A DNA stretch of 64,000 bases from Pseudoalteromonas rubra (lineage in GTDB: Bacteria > Pseudomonadota > Gammaproteobacteria > Enterobacterales > Alteromonadaceae), in assembly GCF_000967655.1 (NCBI RefSeq), contig NZ_JXYA01000011.1, positions 62,001 to 126,000 on the forward strand, written 5' to 3'. Shown one piece after another: positions 1-8,096 of this stretch. The position numbers and the translations under genes are program-made. The notes beneath the pieces were generated by a model. That model saw only the letters and a list, made by a program, of their open reading frames with translations, was not told the DNA's origin and ran no database searches. Every line of letters starts with the position of its first letter. The first letter of the stretch is position 1.

Positions 1-1
1 A

Positions 2-538
2 GTTGACCAGAGCCCGGTGTTTACCTCGATAGAAGACAATGTAGCCTGTTTTAGCGAAGCGATTTTAGCTGCAGCAGGGGGCGAGGAAGTTGTCATCGCA
101 GGTCACTCATACGGCGGTGTGCTGGCGTTTGAAATTGTTAAGGCCCTGTCTGAAAAAGGCGTAAAAGCTAGGCTTGTCTTGTTGGACACCTACTTAGTTC
201 AGCAGGGGCGGGTAATATTTGACGATCTGAACGAGTCGGACTGCGAGGCGGCATATGCAATGGCCGACTGGCGACGTGTGTCAGACAAGATCAACGCCAG
301 CTATCGGATCCAAGCGAGATTGTTAGAAGCCTATCAGGCGCAAGCGTTTGTCGAGGAAAGCAAACCTATAATCTTGTACTCGAACGATCAAAAAGATTCT
401 TACAAACAACAGCTTAATGGTGTTTGTTCGCTTTTCCCAGGAGGGGTGAATAGCGTCCGCGTCGCCGGTGATCATTTCTCCATGTTGACGGGCGAAGGCG
501 CTCTGGCGATCGCGCAAGAAGTAAAAAACATAATCTAA
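2..538 (+). CDS. NRPS C-terminal thioesterase domain (gene truncated by window start)
   Basis: This is the 3' end of a larger gene: the frame is open from base 2 and no start is needed inside the window. The fragment is an alpha/beta-hydrolase thioesterase that would release the finished peptide by hydrolysis or cyclisation. The nucleophile elbow GHSYGG is visible (Ser codon 107-109), followed by the LLDTY strand with the likely catalytic Asp (185-187), and a C-terminal GDHF with the His (codon 473-475). GHSYGG plus LLDTY resembles type I domains fused to the last NRPS module; stand-alone type II editing enzymes more often have GHSMG. Only 40 bp separate it from the exporter gene, so it heads a co-transcribed set. 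A stand-alone thioesterase cannot be excluded without upstream sequence. Confidence 0.8.
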   Translation, partial: VDQSPVFTSIEDNVACFSEAILAAAGGEEVVIAGHSYGGVLAFEIVKALSEKGVKARLVLLDTYLVQQGRVIFDDLNESDCEAAYAMADWRRVSDKINASYRIQARLLEAYQAQAFVEESKPIILYSNDQKDSYKQQLNGVCSLFPGGVNSVRVAGDHFSMLTGEGALAIAQEVKNII

Positions 539-577
539 AGTCAAGCAGGCGGACACCGCCTGCGTTAAGGAAGCAGT

Positions 578-2227
578 ATGGTTTTAAACATAATAAAGAA
601 ATACACCCGACAAATTGTACTTTGCAGTATTGTCGGGGCGGTCAGCGCCTTTTTCAGCATTTGGCTGATCTCTCTGATCTCGGAAAGCCCCCTTGAAAGC
701 ATCAATGCCGATGCACAGCGCTGGGCACTGCAGTTTTTCCTTGGCATCGTCGGGCTCTTTACCATCAGCTCACTGGCCAATTACTTTATGACAAAACTAA
801 GTGTGAATATCATATTCGAAGTGCGGGATAACTTAGTTAAACGCATATTGAACACTAAGTTTTCTACCTTAGACAAAATTGGAGGACACAAGGTACTGGC
901 GACTGTGTCCTCGGATGTGAGTGATATCTCCCGCGCCATCTCAGCCATGCCCCAATACATTTATAACCTAGTCACTGTGTTGGTCTGCTTAGGGTTTTTA
1001 GCCTATAAATCGCCAGCCCTGTTCGGCGTACTGGTCGCGGCTTTGCCATTCGGCCTGGCCGTCTCGGTGCTTTTGGTCAATCGGGCGGAAAAGTACGATG
1101 AAATCTGGCGTGATAACTACGATGTTATGTACGAGCAGTTCAAGTGTTTGGCCGACGGCGCAAAAGAGTTAAACAACAATCAAAAGCGCAAAGGCGTTTT
1201 TTACAATAATGGTTTTATCCCTTCATTAAAGCAAATCAAGCAGTCTAACCTGAATTCGGAGCTGCTGTGGAACCTGAGTGAAAACTGGGGACAAACCTTA
1301 ATTTTTATTCTGCTGGGTGTGATTCTGCTGTCACACAGCGTTTTCGGGCTCGGCGAAAGCTCAGCCATATTATCTTTTATCTTTGTTTTGATCTTTATTC
1401 AGGGGCCTGCAGATGTATTGCTGTCACATCAGGAGTCCATCGCAAAAGCCTTTGTTTCTGTACGCAAAATAGACAGCCTGGATATTTCCGAAGACACCCG
1501 CATGCATGAATATATAAAGGATGAAGCGCTGTGCGGAACGTTTGAGACCCTAAAAATAGAAGGGCTGAAATTCAAGCATGACAGCGAAGACTCAGTGTTT
1601 GAAGTGGGGCCTGTAGATCTTAACATCAATAAAGGGGAGTTGCTGATCATCAACGGCGGCAACGGCTGTGGTAAGTCCACCTTCGGCAAATTGCTTGTCG
1701 GTCTCTATGAGGCAGGTTCTGGCTCTATTTCTATCGACGATCTCAAAGTCGAGGAACACAACAAAAATCAGTATTTAAACTTGTTCAGTGTGATCCATTC
1801 CGACTTTTACTTGTTCGACACCTTGATCGACCGCGATGGCAATACACCTTCGGACGCTAGTATCGGCAAATACCTAGAGAAACTGAATCTGCACGACAAG
1901 GTCACCGTGGTGGACGGTCGCTTCTCGACTACTAAATTATCTCATGGTCAGCGTAAGCGACTGGCACTGTTAGTAGCCTATCTGGAAGATGCGCCTGTTT
2001 ACTTCTTCGATGAATGGGCGGCCGACCAGGACCCGTACTTCAGGGAGTTCTTCTATATGGAGTTATTACCCGAGATGAAGAAAAACGGCAAGACCATCAT
2101 AGTGATCAGCCACGACGATAAGTACTTTCACATTGCCGACCGGCTTGTAACTTTCGACGCTGGCAAGATCAGCCGCATTGAAACGAACCAGACCGACCAC
2201 AGCAGCGAAATGTCTGTATCCGCCTGA
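578..2227 (+). CDS. Cyclic-peptide-type ABC exporter (PvdE/SyrD family)
   Basis: A 549-residue half-transporter with an N-terminal six-helix permease (about residues 10-290) and a C-terminal ATPase. Walker A reads GGNGCGKST, the signature is LSHGQRKRLALL, and Walker B reads VYFFDEWAADQDP; this FFDEWAADQDP form is typical of the pyoverdine/syringomycin/microcin J25-type exporters. Members of the family move nonribosomal peptides, often in acylated precursor form, across the inner membrane. An AAGGAAG-like ribosome binding site precedes the ATG. It lies 40 bp after the thioesterase and just upstream of oxygenase and acylase genes, the expected setting for exporting an immature peptide to a periplasmic acylase. 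The family call is firm; the cargo is inferred. Confidence 0.9.
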   Translation: MVLNIIKKYTRQIVLCSIVGAVSAFFSIWLISLISESPLESINADAQRWALQFFLGIVGLFTISSLANYFMTKLSVNIIFEVRDNLVKRILNTKFSTLDKIGGHKVLATVSSDVSDISRAISAMPQYIYNLVTVLVCLGFLAYKSPALFGVLVAALPFGLAVSVLLVNRAEKYDEIWRDNYDVMYEQFKCLADGAKELNNNQKRKGVFYNNGFIPSLKQIKQSNLNSELLWNLSENWGQTLIFILLGVILLSHSVFGLGESSAILSFIFVLIFIQGPADVLLSHQESIAKAFVSVRKIDSLDISEDTRMHEYIKDEALCGTFETLKIEGLKFKHDSEDSVFEVGPVDLNINKGELLIINGGNGCGKSTFGKLLVGLYEAGSGSISIDDLKVEEHNKNQYLNLFSVIHSDFYLFDTLIDRDGNTPSDASIGKYLEKLNLHDKVTVVDGRFSTTKLSHGQRKRLALLVAYLEDAPVYFFDEWAADQDPYFREFFYMELLPEMKKNGKTIIVISHDDKYFHIADRLVTFDAGKISRIETNQTDHSSEMSVSA

Positions 2228-2295
2228 AAAATAAACCGGGTTAAACCTAGTGTACCCAAGGAATAACCAGAGCAAATTATGAGAAAGGAGTAATT

Positions 2296-3285
2296 ATGGA
2301 AGCAGTACTGGATTTTCATCAACACAATCTTGCTACCGACATTCAGACCGGCACTAATGCTTGTACGCTGAGCAAGAGCAGCCTGGCTGAAATACTCAGT
2401 GCCATCCGTGCGGAAAAATTGAGCTATACGAATGAAAATTTTGAAGAGTTCTATTGGCAGTGCTTTTATGCCTCATTCAAGCTGCCAGTGGATTTTCAGA
2501 AGTTTTTGTTTGATTTTAAAGCTCTTGAAAGTGAGAGCTACTTGCATATCAAGGGGTTGCATATACCGGAAAACTTGGGGCCGACGCCTTTGTCATTTGC
2601 CCAAGCCAAGAACGTCAAAGTGAATGAAATCAGAACTTTAATGTCAGTCATTTTATCCAGGTTTGGCCTTGTTTACGCATTCAAAGGGAAAAAGAATTTC
2701 GATTTCATTGATGATGTCTTTCCTATTGAAGCCCATAAAACCGAACAGTTGGGCACTAATAACAGCTTCCTCGAATGGCACGTTGAAGACGGCTTTCACG
2801 ATGCTAAGGCTGACTGGGTGGCCCTGTACTGCTTAAAAGGGGATCTGGACGCACAAACGTATCTGTTTCAAAGCAAAGACATAAGGCTGGATGAGCAGAC
2901 CATGGCAGAGCTGCGCAAACCCAATTTTGAGATCCAAGTTGATCCGACCTTCAGTGGTGCAGGCGCGCCGAATAAGCGAGTGGCGATCTTGAGCAGACAC
3001 GCGGAGCCTGAAATCGTTTTCGATCCGGCTTACATGGTATGCCTGACCGAAGAAGCGCAGGCGGCGCTTACTAAGTTGCAAGATTTTATCAATGAAAATA
3101 AGCGGAGTATCACGTTAGCACCGGGGGAAATGCTGGTGTTTGACAACCGCAAAGTGGTGCATGCAAGAAGTGAATACCAGCCGTTATACGACGGCACCGA
3201 CAGGTGGTTACTAAGAGCTCTTGTACTGGAATCTAAATTTAAAGCCAGAGAGTGTTTTTCTGCTGGCACACTAATGGTTGAGTAG
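2296..3285 (+). CDS. Fe(II)/2-oxoglutarate oxygenase of the VioC/AsnO (clavaminate synthase-like) type
   Basis: A 329-residue protein, the usual size for VioC and AsnO, which beta-hydroxylate free L-Arg and L-Asn for peptide antibiotics. The iron-binding HxE is at His162-Val-Glu164 (within EWHVED), the distal His is about residue 289 (KVVHAR), and the 2-oxoglutarate-binding Arg lies in the following DRWLLRAL stretch. HxE rather than HxD separates this group from TauD. A clear AAAGGAG site precedes the ATG by 6-7 bases. It probably supplies a beta-hydroxylated, or further oxidised, amino acid to the upstream NRPS. Which amino acid is modified cannot be read from the sequence. It ends 4 bp before the acylase start, so the two are co-transcribed. 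Confidence 0.85.
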   Translation: MEAVLDFHQHNLATDIQTGTNACTLSKSSLAEILSAIRAEKLSYTNENFEEFYWQCFYASFKLPVDFQKFLFDFKALESESYLHIKGLHIPENLGPTPLSFAQAKNVKVNEIRTLMSVILSRFGLVYAFKGKKNFDFIDDVFPIEAHKTEQLGTNNSFLEWHVEDGFHDAKADWVALYCLKGDLDAQTYLFQSKDIRLDEQTMAELRKPNFEIQVDPTFSGAGAPNKRVAILSRHAEPEIVFDPAYMVCLTEEAQAALTKLQDFINENKRSITLAPGEMLVFDNRKVVHARSEYQPLYDGTDRWLLRALVLESKFKARECFSAGTLMVE

Positions 3286-3289
3286 AACA

Positions 3290-5698
3290 ATGAAAAAAAT
3301 AAACGGATTAAGTATCAGTGCTGCAGCACTGATACTGAGCGGTTGTACTTTTGCGGATCACAATAAAACGCATGTAGCATCTGATCAGCAAAACACAGAG
3401 GGTTACCAGGCAAAAATTATTAGAACCGATTTTGGCGTACCACACATCTACGCCGATTCCCTGGGCGCACTAAGCTTTGGGAACGCCTATGCACAAGCGC
3501 AGGATAATATTTGCCTGTTGGCTGATAACTATATCCGGGTCAATGGCGAGCGCTCTTTATATCACGGTCCGGATCGCAAGGAGACAGGTGACAACCTGAA
3601 CTTAGTGGGAGATTTCGGCTTTAAGTCCCTTGAGCTCGTTGCCAAAGCTCGTGAATTATGGCCGGGCCTTTCAGCAGACTCGAAGGAAATCGTTTTGGGG
3701 TATGTCGCCGGTTACAATACTTACCTCAAAGATATCGAGCTGAAAAATGCATCGTTACCAGCTGCCTGCAATACGGCGGCCTGGGTTAGGCCAATTGAGA
3801 AAGAAGATGTATTGGCACACCTGTTCTCAATTGCGATGATCCCGGGTATCGGCCAATTTTTTGATGAGCTGTATGCGGCGAGTCCGTCACACAGTGATGT
3901 GCAGGTTGCGCGGCGACTGATAAAACAGCAGCCTGCGCTCGGCTCTAACGCGTGGGCGATCGGCAAGGAGAATGCGCAAAACCACAACAGTGTATTATTG
4001 GCCAATCCGCACTTTCCCTATGAAGGCAGCCTCAGGTTCTGGCAGGTTCATCACACTTTAAATGATGGAATGGATGTGATGGGTGCGTCCTTGATTGGAT
4101 TCCCTGGCGTCGTGAATATCGGGTTTAATCAGGCGATCGCCTGGACCCATACATTTTCAGAATCCGAACATTTTGTGCTATACAAAATGCAAACCGGCGG
4201 TGTGGATCCAATGCACTATGAAATTGACGGCGAAGTCAAGCATGTCTCTAAGAAACGAGTGAGTGTAAAAGTAAAAACCTCGCAAGGAACTCAGTCGGTA
4301 GACAGGGACTTTTATTATACGGATGTAGGCCCCGTTCTTGTAAATGATGACTTGCCATGGACACAAGACAGCTTTTTTGTGATCAAAGATGTGAACTTGT
4401 ACAACACTGATATGATCGATCACTGGCTGGCGCTGAACCGTTCAAACACAATAGCCGATGTACAGGATGCGTTTAAAAAGTACAACGGGCTGGCGTTCAA
4501 CAATACGCTTTTGACTTCGAAAAGTGGAGATGCGCTGTATTACGGGGATGTGTCTGTTCCTAAGTTATCGCAACTGGCCATAGATACTTTGACTGAAGAA
4601 GCGGAGCTGGCGTATATACGCCAGCATTATGGCGTCACTGTGTTGCCCGGTCACGTGTCGGCGTTCATATTTGATGGGTTCGAGGACTATACAGGCACGC
4701 CCAAACTGCTCAATCAGACGTATGTGCAAAACTCCAACGATTCTCATTGGCTGACAAATCCACAGACGCCCCTGACCGGCTTTTCTCCGTTATTCGGAGA
4801 TGAAAAGGCCATTCAGTCATTGCGAACGCGCATGGGGCTGAAGCTATTAAAAGAGGAGTTGAACGACCCCGAAGGGATCTCTGTGTCTGACGCCCAAAAA
4901 GCGTTGTTCTCGCAGCGAGCGTACTTATCTGAGCTGATCCTGTCGGATTTAAAGGCCTTGTGCATTAAAGCCAGTACGGCTGAGTTGAGTCAGACCGTTC
5001 GCGCGCAGGTCAATGCAGGTTGCGATACGCTGCGGACCTGGGACGGCGTATTTGATGCAAACAGCCGGGGCGGATTTGTGTTTCGGGAGTTTGCATTTTT
5101 ATTGGACCAGCGGGCTCATTTTGACGTGCCGTTCAACGTCAATGAGCCGACAACCACCCCCAGACAGTTAAAACAGGACCCTACTGTACTTGAAGTCTTG
5201 GCCAGAGCAGTGGCGAACATTCAAGGGTCTGGTCTGGCATTGGATACGGAAATAGGTGCACTTCAATTTGTTCAAAGCACAGATAAATCGGGTGCGCCGT
5301 TGAAGGCGATCACAAACTGGCCGGGTTTGTTTGAAGAAGAAGGTGGCTTCAATATGATTTCTTCTCTGAACTGGAACAGCTCAGTGTTTCCTCAATATCA
5401 GCACCCTGTTGTGTACGACAGTGTGACACGAGAGCCTCTGGCTTCCGGCTTGACAGAGCGCGGTTATCACATTCGCTTTGGTCCAAGCTGGTTGATGGTG
5501 GTCGGATTTAGCGATCAGGGGCCTGAGGCGAAAGGCTTGCTAACCTACTCTCAATCGACACACTCTGAGTCTGCATTTTTTAAGGACCAGACCGAGTTTT
5601 ATGCCGAAAACAAGACGTTGCGAAAGCTTCCATATACTAAGGAAGAGGTCCAAGAAGCTAAGATTTCTACAACACTCGTCAAGGAACACACACGTTAA
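3290..5698 (+). CDS. Penicillin-acylase-family Ntn hydrolase, lipoprotein (PvdQ-like)
   Basis: About 802 residues starting at ATG 3290; an in-frame TTG at 3278 lies inside the previous gene and is less likely. The N-terminus is a lipoprotein signal with lipobox LSGC (Cys19, then Thr), which predicts an outer-membrane-anchored periplasmic enzyme. Autocleavage should occur before Ser219 in the motif LGSNAW, which becomes the nucleophile of the beta subunit; LLANPHFP follows as in penicillin, aculeacin and acyl-homoserine-lactone acylases. In pyoverdine biosynthesis PvdQ removes the fatty acid from the exported precursor. A matching role after the PvdE-like exporter is the simplest reading. AHL quenching or peptide detoxification are alternatives. 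Confidence 0.9.
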   Translation: MKKINGLSISAAALILSGCTFADHNKTHVASDQQNTEGYQAKIIRTDFGVPHIYADSLGALSFGNAYAQAQDNICLLADNYIRVNGERSLYHGPDRKETGDNLNLVGDFGFKSLELVAKARELWPGLSADSKEIVLGYVAGYNTYLKDIELKNASLPAACNTAAWVRPIEKEDVLAHLFSIAMIPGIGQFFDELYAASPSHSDVQVARRLIKQQPALGSNAWAIGKENAQNHNSVLLANPHFPYEGSLRFWQVHHTLNDGMDVMGASLIGFPGVVNIGFNQAIAWTHTFSESEHFVLYKMQTGGVDPMHYEIDGEVKHVSKKRVSVKVKTSQGTQSVDRDFYYTDVGPVLVNDDLPWTQDSFFVIKDVNLYNTDMIDHWLALNRSNTIADVQDAFKKYNGLAFNNTLLTSKSGDALYYGDVSVPKLSQLAIDTLTEEAELAYIRQHYGVTVLPGHVSAFIFDGFEDYTGTPKLLNQTYVQNSNDSHWLTNPQTPLTGFSPLFGDEKAIQSLRTRMGLKLLKEELNDPEGISVSDAQKALFSQRAYLSELILSDLKALCIKASTAELSQTVRAQVNAGCDTLRTWDGVFDANSRGGFVFREFAFLLDQRAHFDVPFNVNEPTTTPRQLKQDPTVLEVLARAVANIQGSGLALDTEIGALQFVQSTDKSGAPLKAITNWPGLFEEEGGFNMISSLNWNSSVFPQYQHPVVYDSVTREPLASGLTERGYHIRFGPSWLMVVGFSDQGPEAKGLLTYSQSTHSESAFFKDQTEFYAENKTLRKLPYTKEEVQEAKISTTLVKEHTR

Positions 5699-5757
5699 CT
5701 GGAGCTAAAAAGGCTGCGCCGTTATCACTGATCTCCGGTGCAGTCAGAAAATTGAGT

Positions 5758-6945
5758 ATGAACAAGAATAACTATGTTGAAGAGGTGTTTGTCGCACGTG
5801 AGACAGACGCAATTTGTTATGCACAGCGCTTAGTGGCGTTTGAATCTGTGACCCCTTCAGACGGGGGCAGTCATCAATGGCTTAGAGAGCGGCTGGAAGC
5901 CATGGGGGCCAGCGTTGAAGAGTGTAATCGTAACGGTGTCAGCAACCTCATTGCTTGTATAGATAAAGGCGAAGGGATGAACCTAGCCTTTTGTGGGCAT
6001 ACGGATGTAGTGCCTGCTGGCAATATGCAAAAATGGTCATTTGCGCCGTTTTCCGCAACGCTCCACAATGGCTATCTCTATGGCCGCGGCGTTGCCGATA
6101 TGAAAGGTGCGATTGCCGCTGCTCTTGATGCGTTGGCATATTGGGCTGAGGATGATGCGGTTACCGGAAAATTCTGGATGTTAATCACCAGTGACGAAGA
6201 AGGGGAAGCCGAATTTGGCTCCAGAGAGATTATCAACCTGCTGCGATCCAGAGGGGTCACACTGGACTACTGTATTGTTGGTGAACCCACGGCGGACCGA
6301 TATTCAGGGGACCTAATAAAAATAGGGCGCCGGGGCTCCGTCAGTATGGACATCGATTTATATGGCAAAAGCGGGCATGTTGCGTATCCGGAGCAAGGTG
6401 TGAACGCGGTCCACAAAATGAGTCAGGTGGTGGCGCAGCTGGCAGCTATCGACTGGCAGGATGAAACTGCGGAATTCAACGGCACCAGCCTGCAAGTTAC
6501 TTATATCAACTCGGGCTGCTGGACAGATAATGTGATCCCGGAAAAAACCTCGATCAGTTTGAATGTCCGTTATGCACCAACAACCGATGAAGCGCTCATC
6601 ACAGAAAAAGTGACTCAGGTGATCCGGGAAATTTGGCCACATTTTGAGCTCAAAAGCTACCGCAGCTGCGTGCCTTATCACTCAGTGAGCGTGCCACTGC
6701 AACACCGCAGTCTGATTGGTGCCGCTGCAGAATCGATCCGCGAAACCGTCGGCATCGAGTGCCAGTACTCGACCTCGGGTGGCACCTCGGACGGGCGCTT
6801 CTTTCAGGAGATTAGTCATCAGGTAATCGAGCTTGGCCTGCCCAATAAAACCATACATCAGGAGAATGAAAGGGTGGCGGTGACGGAAATCGAAAATCTG
6901 GCCAAGATCTATAAACAGTTATTCAGCAAGTTGACACACATTTAA
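5758..6945 (+). CDS. M20-family metallopeptidase/deacylase, DapE-like
   Basis: About 395 residues from ATG 5758 (a TTG two codons earlier is also possible; no strong ribosome binding site decides). The di-zinc residues of the ArgE/DapE family are all present: His81 (GHTDVVPAG), Asp114 (GRGVADMKGA), the Glu pair at 147-148 (SDEEGE), Glu in VGEPT, and the C-terminal His367 (NKTIHQENE). The STSGGTSDGRF segment is DapE-like. Chromosomal dapE normally makes diaminopimelate, but here the gene sits between an acylase and an oxygenase of a peptide pathway with short gaps. It is therefore probably a recruited amidase that makes a precursor or trims the peptide. No signal peptide is visible, so it should be cytoplasmic. 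Confidence 0.82.
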   Translation: MNKNNYVEEVFVARETDAICYAQRLVAFESVTPSDGGSHQWLRERLEAMGASVEECNRNGVSNLIACIDKGEGMNLAFCGHTDVVPAGNMQKWSFAPFSATLHNGYLYGRGVADMKGAIAAALDALAYWAEDDAVTGKFWMLITSDEEGEAEFGSREIINLLRSRGVTLDYCIVGEPTADRYSGDLIKIGRRGSVSMDIDLYGKSGHVAYPEQGVNAVHKMSQVVAQLAAIDWQDETAEFNGTSLQVTYINSGCWTDNVIPEKTSISLNVRYAPTTDEALITEKVTQVIREIWPHFELKSYRSCVPYHSVSVPLQHRSLIGAAAESIRETVGIECQYSTSGGTSDGRFFQEISHQVIELGLPNKTIHQENERVAVTEIENLAKIYKQLFSKLTHI

Positions 6946-6979
6946 AGTGGGTATCTGCGCAGTAGAATTAGGAAACACA

Positions 6980-7954
6980 ATGAATTCAGAATTACATACC
7001 AACCCAGGCGAGCCGGTCGACTTTAAAAGTAATCTAAAGTTGTTGCAGGTTGAGCGAAACGACATGAAAACCATGGAATGGGTGACTGAAAACGGTGCTT
7101 TTATTGAACAGCAATTGAAGCAATGTGGCGCCTTGCTGGTAAGGGGGCTCAATGTGTCCAGCAGCAAGCAGTTTGCGGGCATACTTGAACGGGTTTTCGG
7201 CGGCGAACTGATCGATTATACGTACAGATCGACGCCAAGGACCGAACTTAAAAGCAAAATTTATACAACGACTGAATACCATGCCGATAAGCAGATACTG
7301 CTTCACAATGAAAACGCGTATTCTAATCAGTGGCCGCTCAGGATAGGTTTCTTGTGTATGTTGCCTTCGCAGACGGGTGGGGAAACCCCAATCTGCGACA
7401 GCAGGGTCATTTATAAGGCCCTTCCCAAAGAAATCGTTGAGGAGTTTGAGCGTAAAAAAGTGAGATATGTAAGAAACTACGGCAGTATGGATTTGCCTTG
7501 GTCTGAAGTCTTTCAGACCGATAATAAAAAAGAAGTGGAGCATTTTTGTCAGTTGAATAATATCGGGTTCGAGTGGACGGGGGAGAGCGAGTTAAGGACC
7601 TTCCAAATTAATGAGGCGAGCAAAGTGCACCCCCATACAAAGGAAAAGGTGTGGTTTAACCAGGCGCACTTATACCATATCACTAGCCTGGATGAAGATG
7701 AAAGAAACAACCTGCTCACAATAGTGGGAGAGGACTGCCTGCCGCGCAATGCGTATTTCGGAGACGGTACCGATATTGACCCTCAGGTGCTGGACATCAT
7801 TCGAAACGTTTACAAAGAAAATATAATAGCCTTCCCGTGGCAAAAAAACGATTTATTGTTGCTGGACAACATGTTGTTTGCGCATGGTAGAAACGCGTAT
7901 AGCGGGGAGAGAAAAGTGTTAGTGGGCATGTCACAGCCTTTCTCGGCAGCATAA
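6980..7954 (+). CDS. TauD/TfdA-family oxygenase, SyrP-like
   Basis: A 324-residue iron/2-oxoglutarate enzyme. The start at ATG 6980 is chosen because an AGGA site sits about 8 bases upstream; a GTG at 6947 lacks one. The HxE metal pair is His109-Asn-Glu111 in HNENAYS, followed by QTGGETPICDSR, which matches SyrP-type oxygenases. The distal His is near residue 302 (FAHGR). SyrP beta-hydroxylates aspartate tethered to an NRPS carrier domain. Together with the VioC-like enzyme upstream, this suggests two hydroxylated residues, or two oxidation steps, in the product. The substrate is inferred from the family only. Confidence 0.83.
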   Translation: MNSELHTNPGEPVDFKSNLKLLQVERNDMKTMEWVTENGAFIEQQLKQCGALLVRGLNVSSSKQFAGILERVFGGELIDYTYRSTPRTELKSKIYTTTEYHADKQILLHNENAYSNQWPLRIGFLCMLPSQTGGETPICDSRVIYKALPKEIVEEFERKKVRYVRNYGSMDLPWSEVFQTDNKKEVEHFCQLNNIGFEWTGESELRTFQINEASKVHPHTKEKVWFNQAHLYHITSLDEDERNNLLTIVGEDCLPRNAYFGDGTDIDPQVLDIIRNVYKENIIAFPWQKNDLLLLDNMLFAHGRNAYSGERKVLVGMSQPFSAA

Positions 7955-8096
7955 GGCGATCACGCTTTATTATTAATCTAAGAGCGGCGAGTTTGCTTAA
8001 TCTCAAAGCGCAGCCAACTTCATGTTTAACTTCAGGCTTCAACCTGAGTTGTTGGTCATGGCGGTTGCGCACTCGACCGACTACAAGAGAAGTACT

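Noticed and set aside
3290..5698. Primary assignment of the acylase as an AHL quorum-quenching enzyme
   Set aside because: The family allows it, but the exporter and NRPS context fits peptide maturation better.
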